This document shows, piece by piece, positions 17,250 through 26,281 of a stretch of 56,169 nucleotides of DNA. How positions within the stretch are numbered: position 1 is the first letter of the stretch; every line of letters begins with the position of its first letter. A program made the position numbers and the translations under genes. Below the pieces are notes generated by a model. That model did not search any database. It saw only the letters and a list, made by a program, of their open reading frames with translations, and was not told where the DNA came from. Source of the DNA: an uncultured Eubacteriales bacterium (GTDB taxonomy: Bacteria; Bacillota; Clostridia; Oscillospirales; Acutalibacteraceae); assembly GCA_934454845.1 (NCBI GenBank), contig CAKSGV010000013.1, positions 1 to 56,169 on the forward strand, written 5' to 3'.

Positions 17250-18174
17250 TTTCCTCTTCCTCTTTGGTTGTATTTTCTGTTATTTCTGTGTTTTTATTTA
17301 TATTATCTTCTTCGAAAACACTTTCATATTCGGCGTTTTCAGCCTTGTTCTTTGCTCTTTTATGCAAGCAGAGCATAGTTATGATCGAGCCGATACAAAT
17401 AAGAAAAGAAAGCAGACTCGATACCTTTAAAGGACCTAGCATTAAGCTATCGGTTCTTAATAGCTCGATAAAGCCTCTTCCGAAGCCATACCATGCACAG
17501 TACATCAAAATTATCTGACCAGAATATTTTCTTTTCTTTGAAAAATGATTAAGAACGAAAAATCCCGCAATACACCAAATAGATTCATATAAAAAACACG
17601 GATGCGCAAGAGCCGTGGGATCATAACCTTTCATAGCAAAATCCCTTACAACATTTTCGCTCGTCATTCCGAAAAAGGAGCTGCCGGTGGGTCCGCCGAA
17701 TGCTTCCTGATTCATAAAATTGCCCCAGCGGCCTATTCCCTGACCTATCAAAAAGCCTATTGCGGCAAGATCAAACATATCAAGCACTTTAACTTTTCTT
17801 AGTTTGCACATCAGCATTCCGCAACCGAAAGTGCCTATAACACCGCCGTAAATCGCAAGACCTGTAAACCCGGAATTACCGAACCCGAAGAAATCGGAAA
17901 AGGATTCAAGCTTTTCTCCGTCAAAAATAAGATAATATGTTCTAGCGCAAAGAATCGCCACGGGCGTTGTCACAAGAATAACATCAAGCATTCTGTCGAT
18001 ATTTATATTAAATCTGTCCGCATTTTTATAAGCGTAGATAATTGCCAAAAGAAATCCCGCAGCGATTATAATACCGTACCAATAGATATCCCATCCATTT
18101 TTCCCTATCGGCAGGGTAAATGCGATAGGATCAAGCTTTAAATGAATTCCGAAAATGGTAACATTCTGCGTCAT
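17233..18174 (-). CDS. lgt: Prolipoprotein diacylglyceryl transferase (Lgt)
   Basis: Lgt transfers diacylglycerol from phosphatidylglycerol to the lipobox cysteine of prelipoproteins in the membrane. The 313-residue protein has about seven spans and the Lgt signature GRWGNFMNQEAFG near residue 155. HPCFLYES and GFGRGFIELLR follow, which hold the catalytic histidine and arginine. The tail after residue 275 is acidic and polar. The ATG shares one base with the preceding stop (TGATG). A lipoprotein gene lies two genes downstream in the same operon. Confidence 0.96.
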   Translation of the reverse strand: MTQNVTIFGIHLKLDPIAFTLPIGKNGWDIYWYGIIIAAGFLLAIIYAYKNADRFNINIDRMLDVILVTTPVAILCARTYYLIFDGEKLESFSDFFGFGNSGFTGLAIYGGVIGTFGCGMLMCKLRKVKVLDMFDLAAIGFLIGQGIGRWGNFMNQEAFGGPTGSSFFGMTSENVVRDFAMKGYDPTALAHPCFLYESIWCIAGFFVLNHFSKKRKYSGQIILMYCAWYGFGRGFIELLRTDSLMLGPLKVSSLLSFLICIGSIITMLCLHKRAKNKAENAEYESVFEEDNINKNTEITENTTKEEEENGSDT

Positions 18175-19463
18175 CAGAGCTTTTCCTCCCCGATTTGTTT
18201 TACAGGATCGATAACAGATAAAACCCTGTTTGTAATATCAAATTCGTTTAAGCACCTTAAGAGATCTTCCGAAGTAACGGATTTTATATATTTTATTTCA
18301 TCAAATATATTGTAGCCTGATACTGCGCCGTTTACAAACTGCATTACAATTCCCTCTGTGCTTTGAAAAGACCTAACTGCGTCGCCGTAAGCCGCGTTTT
18401 TAACAGCCGCAAAGAGCTTTTTATCAATTCCGTTTTTCTTTATCCTGTTTATTTCGCCCTTTATTTCCTCACTCACTCTTTTAGGATCGGAAGACTCTCC
18501 CTCAAAAATAAGCGCCGCGTAACCGTTGCCTGTGAAATATTCGCTTCCGAACTCATCGTTTATAAGTCCTTTTCTTATGAGCTCGGCATAAAGCGGAGAG
18601 CTGTCGCCGCAGATCATTTCAAGAAGCAATGATAGGCACACCTTTGTTTTAAGACTCTGAAAAGCAGTGGTTATACTTTGCTTGAAGCCCAGGCAGAACA
18701 TAGGAATTGATACTGATAATTCCTGAGAAACAAAATGTTTTTCGACTTTTTCGCCGTCTGTAAAATTGCCTTTTTCAATAGTCAGAGCAGGCTTTATTAT
18801 GATTTTCTTATCTATTTCTTTTAAAACAGCGTTTGTATCGACATTACCTACGATACAGATAAACATATTTGACGGGTTATAAAATGTTTCATAGCATTTA
18901 TAAAGAAGGCCTGCGTCTATCTCAGCTATTGACTCCACAGTTCCCGCGATATCAATGCTCACAGGGTGCTTTTTAAACATTGTTTTAAGCATATTGAACA
19001 TGACTCTCCAGGCGGGGCTGTCGTCATACATTTTTATTTCCTGCGCAATAATTCCCTGTTCTTTTGAAACCGTTGCCTCGGTAAAATAAGGCGACTGAAC
19101 AAAATTTAAAAGAATATCAAGATTTTCATAAAATTTATCACTGCAGGAGAAAAGGTAACAAGTTCTGTCAAAAGATGTGTAAGCATTGGCAGAAGCGCCG
19201 GTTAAGGCGTATTTATTAAAAGCGTCGCCGTCTTCGCTTTCAAAGAGCTTATGCTCAAGAAAGTGCGCTATTCCCTCAGGAACCTTTACCGTATCCTTAC
19301 CGTCTACGGAAAATTCCGTATCTATAGAGCCGTATTTAGTTCCGAATATAGCATAGCAAGACGAAAACTGCGGTTTTTCCATAATGTAGATTTCAAGACC
19401 TGAGCTATGGACCGCTTTTGTATAGCCCTCGCCTAAAGGTCCCTCAAAATATTCTTTTTTCAT
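18174..19463 (-). CDS. M16 family zinc peptidase (YmfH-like)
   Basis: This 429-residue protein is a single M16 unit of the insulinase/pitrilysin fold. The inverted zinc motif is present as HFLEHKLFE near residue 67, with the Glu further on in the conserved helix region. The SANAYTSFDRTCYLF strand follows as in active subunits. Its partner, encoded just upstream, lacks this motif, which matches the YmfF/YmfH pair of Firmicutes where one subunit is catalytic and the other gives the RY pair. No signal peptide is seen. AAAGGA lies 7 bases before the ATG. The substrate is unknown. Confidence 0.9.
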   Translation of the reverse strand: MKKEYFEGPLGEGYTKAVHSSGLEIYIMEKPQFSSCYAIFGTKYGSIDTEFSVDGKDTVKVPEGIAHFLEHKLFESEDGDAFNKYALTGASANAYTSFDRTCYLFSCSDKFYENLDILLNFVQSPYFTEATVSKEQGIIAQEIKMYDDSPAWRVMFNMLKTMFKKHPVSIDIAGTVESIAEIDAGLLYKCYETFYNPSNMFICIVGNVDTNAVLKEIDKKIIIKPALTIEKGNFTDGEKVEKHFVSQELSVSIPMFCLGFKQSITTAFQSLKTKVCLSLLLEMICGDSSPLYAELIRKGLINDEFGSEYFTGNGYAALIFEGESSDPKRVSEEIKGEINRIKKNGIDKKLFAAVKNAAYGDAVRSFQSTEGIVMQFVNGAVSGYNIFDEIKYIKSVTSEDLLRCLNEFDITNRVLSVIDPVKQIGEEKL

Positions 19464-19475
19464 AGCACTTTCCTT

Positions 19476-20747
19476 TCAGGATTTAGGTAACAGACGGAAT
19501 ACCGTGTGCAGTTTAATTCCTTTTGCCGCCTCTATTATCTCTTCTTTAGTTACTTGCTTTAAAAGCTCTGCAAGGCTTTCGGGATCCAAAGGCTCGCTTT
19601 CAAGAATTTTTAGCGAATACCAGGTATCAAGCAGACCTTGACCGTCGCTGAACGAATTGAGCGAATCAACACAGCTTTTCTTTGACGATTCAAATTCAAA
19701 ATCGGAAATCTTGCCGCTTTGCAGCTTTTCGAGCTCGGCTAATACAGCAGATTCGGTTTTTTCGATATTTTCAAGCTCGACTCCGCTTTCCACCGTTACA
19801 AGTCCTTTTATTTTAACACACCTTGCGGCGCAGTAATAGCAAAGGCTCATTTTTTCTCTGACATTTGAAAAAAGCTTTGAATAAGGGCCGCCGCCGAAAA
19901 TATCGCAGGCAAGCATTAAAGCCGCCGTGTCTTTATCGGAGCCTTTAAGCTCGCTTGTAAATCCCATTGCAAGCTTACACTGCGTCACATCCTCTTTTTC
20001 ATCGATTCTAACAGGCTTTAAAGCCGGATCGAGGTTTATATTGCCTGTGATATCCGCTTTATTCTCGCGGTCAAACTCGGATAATTTTTCGCCGATTTCC
20101 GAAAAAAGCTTTAAGGGGAGATTATCAGAGATAACATTAACTCTTAAATATGCTTTTGTTAAGACTTCTTTATAAGCCTTATAAAGCGATTTACCGGTTA
20201 TTTTCTTTATCTGCTCGGGCGTTCCGCATTTCGGAACGCCGTAAGGCATATTTTTATACATTTCCTCTATAAGGCGCTTTTTGGCATAAATTCTTTTCTC
20301 GCTGAATTCGCCTAAAATATGCTGAACAGCTTTGTTCTTTTCTCTTTCAACATCGGATAATGAAAACTCTTCATTTTCCGCTTTCGGCTCGAAAATAAGA
20401 CTTTCGAGCATATCTGCCGCACTGCCGACAAGATCGTCATTATCAAGAGTAAACCTGTTATTTATAACCGAAATACCGATTTTTAAAAGCTGAAGATCGC
20501 CGACCTTTTCGCTTGACGCTATCAGCTCGGCACCGTAAAGACGGCTGAGTTTGAAATTAAGCTCCGAAAAATCGGGATATTTTTTCCCGCAGGTTGTAAG
20601 AACAAACGGCAAAAGCGCATATTCAGCCACAGTTTCCTCGCTTAACGGAAGATAAAAATTAAAAGAGATCAAGGTCGTGTTGAACTTATTGCTTCTTATA
20701 AAAATTCCGTCTGCATTTTCTGCAATTTTTTTTGATTTTAAAGGCAA
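19476..20747 (-). CDS. M16 family non-catalytic partner (YmfF-like)
   Basis: The 423-residue protein shares the M16 fold but shows no HxxEH motif in its first 100 residues, so it should be catalytically inactive. The C-terminal half has FGGGPYSKLFSNVREKMSLCYYC, which carries the conserved R and Y that complete the active site of the partner. It lies 12 bases upstream of the active subunit gene. The start is uncertain: a GTG at 20756 is part of the GGAGTG Shine-Dalgarno, so I prefer TTG at 20747, 8 bases after GGAG. It is the first gene of the ymfF-ymfH-lgt-folD operon. Confidence 0.88.
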   Translation of the reverse strand: MPLKSKKIAENADGIFIRSNKFNTTLISFNFYLPLSEETVAEYALLPFVLTTCGKKYPDFSELNFKLSRLYGAELIASSEKVGDLQLLKIGISVINNRFTLDNDDLVGSAADMLESLIFEPKAENEEFSLSDVEREKNKAVQHILGEFSEKRIYAKKRLIEEMYKNMPYGVPKCGTPEQIKKITGKSLYKAYKEVLTKAYLRVNVISDNLPLKLFSEIGEKLSEFDRENKADITGNINLDPALKPVRIDEKEDVTQCKLAMGFTSELKGSDKDTAALMLACDIFGGGPYSKLFSNVREKMSLCYYCAARCVKIKGLVTVESGVELENIEKTESAVLAELEKLQSGKISDFEFESSKKSCVDSLNSFSDGQGLLDTWYSLKILESEPLDPESLAELLKQVTKEEIIEAAKGIKLHTVFRLLPKS

Positions 20748-20780
20748 ATCTATCACTCCGATGAAAAATCAATTTAGTAC

Positions 20781-20810
20781 ATTATACCACAAAACTTATC
20801 TTAATAACAA
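20781..20810 (-). promoter_or_regulatory. Promoter of the ymfF-ymfH-lgt-folD operon
   Basis: Minus-strand TTGTTA (20805-20810), an 18-base spacer and TATAAT (20781-20786). It is back to back with the nrdR promoter. Confidence 0.5.
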
Positions 20811-20835
20811 GACCTTTTCTTATCGATTATTTATC

Positions 20836-20864
20836 TTGTAATTAAAAAGATAATATGTTATAAT
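20836..20864 (+). promoter_or_regulatory. Promoter of the nrdR operon
   Basis: TTGTAA (20836-20841), a 17-base spacer and TATAAT (20859-20864), about 25 bases before the nrdR ATG with GGGAGA as ribosome-binding site. Confidence 0.6.
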
Positions 20865-20894
20865 TATTTTAATTTATATATCGGGAGAAATAGT

Positions 20895-21350
20895 ATGAAA
20901 TGTCCTTTTTGTGCTTTTGAAGAAAGCAAAGTTATCGATTCAAGACCTACCGACGAGGGCGAAAGAATCAGAAGAAGAAGAGAATGCTTAAAATGCGGCA
21001 AACGATTTACGACTTATGAGTTAATAGAAAGCCTGCCGATAATAGTTATTAAAAAAGATAAATCGCGTGAGCCTTTTAACCGTGAGAAGCTATTAAACGG
21101 TATGATTAGGGCCTGCGAAAAAAGACAGGTTTCTCTTGAAACACTCGAAAAAGCGATAGACGATATAGAGCAGTCTATTCAAAACTCTATGGATCGCGAG
21201 GTCAGCAGCGACAGAATAGGCGAGCTTGTTATGGAAAAGCTTAAGGGTATCGACGAGGTTGCGTATGTCAGGTTTGCGTCGGTCTACAGGCAGTTTAAAG
21301 ACATTAACACCTTTATGGAGGAGCTTAATAAGCTTCTTGAAAAAAGCTGA
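20895..21350 (+). CDS. nrdR: Transcriptional repressor NrdR
   Basis: NrdR senses ATP and dATP and represses ribonucleotide reductase genes. The 151-residue protein has the N-terminal zinc ribbon with Cys3, Cys6, Cys31 and Cys34 around the conserved DSRPTDEGERIRRRREC. An ATP-cone follows from about residue 47 (VIKKDKSREPFNREKLLNG). Length and order are standard. It is the first gene of an operon with two tRNA synthetases, 12 bases before gltX. Confidence 0.97.
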   Translation: MKCPFCAFEESKVIDSRPTDEGERIRRRRECLKCGKRFTTYELIESLPIIVIKKDKSREPFNREKLLNGMIRACEKRQVSLETLEKAIDDIEQSIQNSMDREVSSDRIGELVMEKLKGIDEVAYVRFASVYRQFKDINTFMEELNKLLEKS

Positions 21351-21362
21351 GGAGATTATTTG

Positions 21363-23018
21363 ATGAACGATTACGAATTAATGGCGCAATTACTTTTGCC
21401 TGATATAGATAAAGAGCCGTCATACTATGAGAATTTTTATTCTTTAAGGGACTTAAAGGAAGGCGCAAGAGTGACAAGAGTGGCGCCGAGCCCCACAGGA
21501 TATCTTCATTTAGGCACTCTTTTTACCGCGCTTGTAAACAGAATTACCGCCACCGCAAGCGGAGGAGTTTTCTTTACAAGAATCGAAGACACCGATAAAA
21601 AGCGTGAAATAGAGGGCGGAATTGCCGATATTATCGACGGATTAAAGCGCTTCGGAATTGAAATTGACGAAGGCTTTATCAGCGGCGAAGAAGAGAGCGG
21701 AAAATACGGCCCTTATCAGCAGAGCAAAAGGGCCGAAATTTACAGAACTTATGCTAAGGATCTTATCAAAAGAGGTCTTGCCTATCCCTGTTTTTGCACG
21801 CCTGAAGAGCTTGAAGAGGTAAGGCACGAGCAGGAAAGCAAAAAAATACGCACGGGTTACCACGGAAAGTGGGCAAAGCACAGAAATATAACTTTAGATG
21901 AGGTTAAATCCGAGCTGGAACTCGGCAAACCCTTTGTTATAAGACTTAAATCTCAGGGCAGCGAGGAAAACCGAATCACATTTGACGACTGCATAAAAGG
22001 CAAAATTGAAATGCCGGAAAACGACGAGGACTTCGTTATCCTTAAATCCGACGGTATTCCTACCTATCACTTTGCTCACGCGATCGACGATCATTTGATG
22101 AGAACGACTCACGTGCTCCGCGGAGATGAATGGATATCATCGGTGCCTAAGCATATAGAGCTTTTCAAGCTTCTCGGATTTAAGCCTGTGAAATACGGGC
22201 ATATATCCCCTATTATGAAGTCCGAAAACGGTGCCAAAAGAAAAATTTCAAAAAGAAAAGACCCGGAAGCGGCAGTAAAGTATTTTGCGCTTGAGGGCTA
22301 TGATCCGCAAAGCGTGATAGAATATCTTATGACTATCGCCGCTTCAGATTATGAGGATTGGCGCAAAGCAAATCCCGACGCCGATTACAGAACTTTCAAA
22401 TTCAATCTTAAGAAAATGAGTGTTTCGGGAGCACTTTTTGATAACGATAAGTTAAACGATGTGAGTAAAACTCAAATATCCCGGCTTAAGAGCAACGAGG
22501 TATACGAAAAACTTACTCTCTGGGCGAAAGAATTCGACGCGGAATTTTATGAAATTTTGACCCGCGATCCCGATTATACGGTAAAAATGCTTTCTATCGA
22601 CCGTGACGACGCTAAAAAACCGAGAAAAGACCTTATAAAATGGTCTGACGCCAAGGATTATTTTTCTTATTTTTTTGAAGAACTTTTTACACCGTCATTC
22701 GAAATTCCCGAAAATATCGATCCTGAAGACGCAAAGCTGTTTTTAAACCGTTACAAAGATGTTTATAATATGAGCGACGACCGACAGCAATGGTTTGACA
22801 AAATAAAATCTCTTTGCCCCGATCTCGGCTTTGCTTCCGATACAAAAGAATATAAAAATAATCCCGATAACTTTAAAGGAAGCGCGGGAGATCTAAGCAC
22901 TATACTCAGAATTGCAATCACAGGCAGGAGAAACACTCCCGATCTTTGTGCAATTATGCAGGTGCTGGGCACTGAAAAATGCTATGAAAGAATCGATGAA
23001 ATGATAAAAGGGATTTAA
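21363..23018 (+). CDS. gltX: Glutamate--tRNA ligase (GltX)
   Basis: This class I synthetase charges tRNA with glutamate. The 551-residue protein has a 40-residue N-terminal extension before RVAPSPTGYLHLGTLF, the HIGH region as HLGT. The KMSKS motif is KISKRKDPEAA. RIEDTDKKREIEGG is standard for GluRS. The C-terminal helical part is shorter and different from the classic bacterial enzyme, as in a clostridial GltX subclass I know. ATG at 21363 is preferred over the adjacent TTG, with GGAG 8 bases upstream. A GlnRS gene follows, so this enzyme need not mischarge tRNA-Gln. Confidence 0.92.
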   Translation: MNDYELMAQLLLPDIDKEPSYYENFYSLRDLKEGARVTRVAPSPTGYLHLGTLFTALVNRITATASGGVFFTRIEDTDKKREIEGGIADIIDGLKRFGIEIDEGFISGEEESGKYGPYQQSKRAEIYRTYAKDLIKRGLAYPCFCTPEELEEVRHEQESKKIRTGYHGKWAKHRNITLDEVKSELELGKPFVIRLKSQGSEENRITFDDCIKGKIEMPENDEDFVILKSDGIPTYHFAHAIDDHLMRTTHVLRGDEWISSVPKHIELFKLLGFKPVKYGHISPIMKSENGAKRKISKRKDPEAAVKYFALEGYDPQSVIEYLMTIAASDYEDWRKANPDADYRTFKFNLKKMSVSGALFDNDKLNDVSKTQISRLKSNEVYEKLTLWAKEFDAEFYEILTRDPDYTVKMLSIDRDDAKKPRKDLIKWSDAKDYFSYFFEELFTPSFEIPENIDPEDAKLFLNRYKDVYNMSDDRQQWFDKIKSLCPDLGFASDTKEYKNNPDNFKGSAGDLSTILRIAITGRRNTPDLCAIMQVLGTEKCYERIDEMIKGI

Positions 23019-23031
23019 GAAAGGATCACTT

Positions 23032-24708
23032 ATGGAAGAAATAAAGAATAACGAACTTCCGTCTAACTTTATACTTGATTTTATTGACGAAGATCTGAAA
23101 GATGGGGTTTACGATCATATTCAGACAAGATTTCCGCCAGAGCCGAACGGTTATCTTCACATCGGACATGCAAAAGCTATTTGCATAGATTTCGGTACTG
23201 CGGAGAAATATAACGGAAAATGCAATTTAAGGCTTGACGATACTAACCCCACTAAAGAAGATGTCGAGTATGTAGACGCGATCAAGGAAGATATTAAATG
23301 GCTCGGGTTTGACTGGGACAATGTATATTATGCTTCCGATTACTTTGATTATATTTATGACTGCGCTCTTTATCTTATAGATAAAGGTCTTGCATTTGTA
23401 GACGAATCAAGCGCGGATAAAATCCGTGAAATGCGCGGAACTTTAACAGAGCCCGGAATCGAGAGCCCTTACAGAAACCGCCCTATAGAAGAAAGCAAAG
23501 AGCTTTTCCTTAAAATGACAAAAGGCGAATTTGAAGAAGGCTCAATGGTTTTAAGAGCAAAAATCGATATGGCTTCTCCGAATCTCAATATGAGAGATCC
23601 CGTAATTTACAGAATTCTTAAAGCCACTCATCACAGAACGGGCGATAAATGGTGCGTTTATCCTATGTATGATTTTGCACATCCTTTAAGCGACGCCAAA
23701 GAGGGCGTTACACATTCTTTGTGCTCTCTTGAATTTGAAAACCACCGCCCGCTTTACGACTGGGTTTTAAAAGCCGCGGACATCAAAAATCCTCCCAGAC
23801 AGATAGAGTTTGCAAGAATGAATGTAAATTACACTCTTACAAGCAAAAGAAAATGCTTGAAGCTTGTAAACGATAAGCTTGTAACAGGATGGGATGATCC
23901 GAGAATGGCCACTCTTTGCGGAATGAGAAGAAGAGGTTATCCGGCACAGGCTGTTAGAGCGTTTGTCGATAAAATAGGAGTATCAAAAGCCTACAGCGTT
24001 ATCGATTATGCACTGCTTGAATCCTGCGTGCGCGATTACCTTAACGAGCATGCAGAGCGCGCAATGGCTGTTATCGATCCGCTTAAAATTATTATAGATA
24101 ATTATGATGAGAATAAAACGGAAAAGATCGAATTTGATAAAAACCCGAACGATCCTTCTGCGGGCAAAAGTAGCGTAACATTTTCAAAAGAAATTTATAT
24201 TGAAAAAAGCGATTTTATGCTTGATCCTCCCGGAAAGTATTTCAGACTCTGCCCCGAAAAAGAAGTCCGCTTAAAAGGCGCTTATTATATTAAATATGCT
24301 TCCCATGAAACAGATGAAAACGGCAATATCACCGCCGTTCATTGCACTTATGATCCGGAAACAAAAGGCGGAGATTCTCCCGATGGCAGAAAGGTTAAAG
24401 GCACACTTCATTGGGTAAGCGCAGAGAACTGCGCCGATGTAACCGTAAGACTTTACGACAGACTTTTCAATGTTGAAAATCCGAGCGATGAAGAGGGCGT
24501 TTCTTCTTTTGCGGAAAACTTAAATAAAGATTCCTTAAAAGAGATCAAAAACTGCAAGGTCGATAAATCGCTCTTAAGTTCAAAGGTCGGAGATACTTTC
24601 CAATTTATGAGACAGGGCTATTTCTGCGTTGATAAAGACTCAAAAGAAGATGGTCTCGTGTTCAACAGGACTGTTGCCCTCAAGGACTCGTTTGTAAAAA
24701 AGAAATGA
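23032..24708 (+). CDS. glnS: Glutamine--tRNA ligase (GlnS)
   Basis: GlnRS directly charges tRNA-Gln, which many Firmicutes lack because they use GatCAB. The 558-residue protein begins its catalytic domain with TRFPPEPNGYLHIGHAKAI (HIGH) and RLDDTNPTKE. The KMSKS equivalent is TLTSKRKCLKLV. DPRMATLCGMRRRGY and the C-terminal two-barrel anticodon domain are complete. AAAGGAT precedes the ATG, 13 bases after gltX, and the stop overlaps the next gene by 4 bases. Confidence 0.95.
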   Translation: MEEIKNNELPSNFILDFIDEDLKDGVYDHIQTRFPPEPNGYLHIGHAKAICIDFGTAEKYNGKCNLRLDDTNPTKEDVEYVDAIKEDIKWLGFDWDNVYYASDYFDYIYDCALYLIDKGLAFVDESSADKIREMRGTLTEPGIESPYRNRPIEESKELFLKMTKGEFEEGSMVLRAKIDMASPNLNMRDPVIYRILKATHHRTGDKWCVYPMYDFAHPLSDAKEGVTHSLCSLEFENHRPLYDWVLKAADIKNPPRQIEFARMNVNYTLTSKRKCLKLVNDKLVTGWDDPRMATLCGMRRRGYPAQAVRAFVDKIGVSKAYSVIDYALLESCVRDYLNEHAERAMAVIDPLKIIIDNYDENKTEKIEFDKNPNDPSAGKSSVTFSKEIYIEKSDFMLDPPGKYFRLCPEKEVRLKGAYYIKYASHETDENGNITAVHCTYDPETKGGDSPDGRKVKGTLHWVSAENCADVTVRLYDRLFNVENPSDEEGVSSFAENLNKDSLKEIKNCKVDKSLLSSKVGDTFQFMRQGYFCVDKDSKEDGLVFNRTVALKDSFVKKK

Positions 24709-25454
24709 TAAAAGTAAAAGATATTTATGATTTTTTGGACAGCTGCTTTCCTTTTGATACCTCGCTTGATTTTGACAACACAGGTATCCTGATAGGAGAT
24801 AAAAACGCGCAGGTTAAAAAAGCGGTTATCGCTCTTGACTGCAATAAAGAAGTGCTTAAAAAAGCGATAGCTTTATCAACGGATCTTATTATTACACACC
24901 ACCCCGTGATTTTTAACGGGATCAAGAGCGTTACCGCAGAAAGCGTTGTTTTCGAATGCGTAAAATCAGGTATAAGCTTAATATCTTGCCATACAAACCT
25001 CGATATTGCAGACGGTGGCGTAAGCGACGAGCTTTGCAAAAAAATCGGTCTAAAAAATATTAAGCCTTTTACAGCTTCTGATGGCTTTATCCTCCGCGAG
25101 GGCGAAACGGACTGCTTATCTCCATTGGCTTTTGCAAAAATGCTTTCACAAAAGCTTGATTCATCGGTAAGATATGTTCCCGGTAAATCCGACTTAAAAA
25201 GGGTACTCGTTTGCTCAGGATCGGGCGGAGATTATTTGAGCGAAGCCATAAAAGGAAATTTTGACGCACTTTTGACAGCCGATGTTAAGCACAATATGTT
25301 TATTGACGCTCAAAATGCGGAAATATCTCTTTTTGACGCAGGCCATTATGAGACGGAAAATGTTATAATCGAGCCTCTTAAAAATCTGCTCGAAGAAAAT
25401 TTTAAAGATGTGGAATTTATTTTAATAAATAACGAAAATATATTGCACATATAA
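24705..25454 (+). CDS. Nif3-like dinuclear metal-centre protein
   Basis: This 249-residue protein belongs to the Nif3/YqfO/GTP cyclohydrolase I type 2 family of unclear function. Metal ligands are visible in LIITHHPVIFNG and SCHTNLDIADGGV near residues 64-105, and in the C-terminal DAGHYETE. It lacks the PII-like insert of longer YqfO proteins. It overlaps glnS by 4 bases (ATGA) and is the last gene of the nrdR operon. Confidence 0.92.
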   Translation: MIKVKDIYDFLDSCFPFDTSLDFDNTGILIGDKNAQVKKAVIALDCNKEVLKKAIALSTDLIITHHPVIFNGIKSVTAESVVFECVKSGISLISCHTNLDIADGGVSDELCKKIGLKNIKPFTASDGFILREGETDCLSPLAFAKMLSQKLDSSVRYVPGKSDLKRVLVCSGSGGDYLSEAIKGNFDALLTADVKHNMFIDAQNAEISLFDAGHYETENVIIEPLKNLLEENFKDVEFILINNENILHI

Positions 25455-25458
25455 TACA

Positions 25459-25497
25459 AGCCCGCTTTCATATATTTAAGTATGTGAAAGGCGGGCT
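25459..25497 (+). terminator. Hairpin between nif3 and pdaB
   Basis: AGCCCGC (25459-25465) and GCGGGCT (25491-25497) close a long stem with one bulge. It ends the nrdR operon, but only GATTTT follows before the pdaB ATG at 25504. The pdaB ribosome-binding site lies in its 3' arm, so it may also control pdaB translation. Confidence 0.5.
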
Positions 25498-25503
25498 GAT
25501 TTT

Positions 25504-26265
25504 ATGAAATGCTTTATTTTAAGAAAAAAACAGCTGATGCTTAGCTTCGGAGTACTGCTCAGCGCTATTATAATAGCAATAGGATCAACGGCAGCTTTTG
25601 CGGCAAAGGAAACCAAACTGCCCATATACTGCGTAGAGACCGACAAAAAGCAAATCGCAATTTCATTTGACGCAGCGTGGGGCAATGACGATACTCAGAC
25701 ACTCATAGATATTTTAAAAGAATATAATGTTCCCGCCACATTTTTCGTGGTCGGCAGTTGGGTGGATAAATACCCCGAATCGGTCGAGGCTCTGGATAAA
25801 GCAGGTCATCAAATACAAAACCACTCAAATTCCCACCCTTATATGACAAAGCTTTCCTTAGAGCAAATGAAAAACGAAATAGAAACCTGCAACGAAAAAA
25901 TTAAAAGCATTACAGGAAAGTGTCCCACCCTTTTCAGACCTCCTTACGGAGATTACGATAACTGCGTGGTAGAAGCTGTTGAAAACGAAAGAATGCACGC
26001 AATTCAGTGGTCGGTAGACAGTCTTGACTGGAAAGACTCCGCAACTCCCGACAGCATTTGCAAAAGAGTAACCTCAAAAGTGACAAACGGCAGTATTGTT
26101 TTATTCCACAACGATGCCGACCACACTCCCGAAGCTCTCCCAACGATTTTAAAATGCTTAAAAGACGAGGGCTATGAATTCGTATTTATAAGCGACCTTA
26201 TTTATAAAGAAAATTATGAAATAAAGCACGACGGAACTCAATGCAGAATAAAAGACGGCGAATGA
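25504..26265 (+). CDS. Polysaccharide deacetylase, PdaB-like
   Basis: The 253-residue protein has an N-terminal signal or anchor (about residues 9-32, ending AAFAAK) and a NodB domain. Motif 1 is ISFDAAWGND, the PdaB variant of TFDDGP; motif 2 is HQIQNHSNSHPYM; motif 3 is FRPPYGDYD; motif 5 is ILFHND-like in SIVLFHNDAD. This length and the FDAAWG variant point to PdaB, a spore protein that removes acetyl groups from cell-wall glycan and is needed for spore stability. Other CE4 deacetylases are possible. The only candidate Shine-Dalgarno, GGCGGG, is inside the preceding hairpin. Confidence 0.87.
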   Translation: MKCFILRKKQLMLSFGVLLSAIIIAIGSTAAFAAKETKLPIYCVETDKKQIAISFDAAWGNDDTQTLIDILKEYNVPATFFVVGSWVDKYPESVEALDKAGHQIQNHSNSHPYMTKLSLEQMKNEIETCNEKIKSITGKCPTLFRPPYGDYDNCVVEAVENERMHAIQWSVDSLDWKDSATPDSICKRVTSKVTNGSIVLFHNDADHTPEALPTILKCLKDEGYEFVFISDLIYKENYEIKHDGTQCRIKDGE

Positions 26266-26280
26266 TCACCGTCTTTTTTT
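26250..26280. terminator. Terminator between pdaB and degV
   Basis: AAAAGACGG (26250-26258) pairs with CCGTCTTTT (26269-26277), followed by Ts. The pdaB stop codon lies in the loop and the convergent degV stop is at 26282, so one hairpin serves both genes. Confidence 0.75.
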
Positions 26281-26281
26281 A

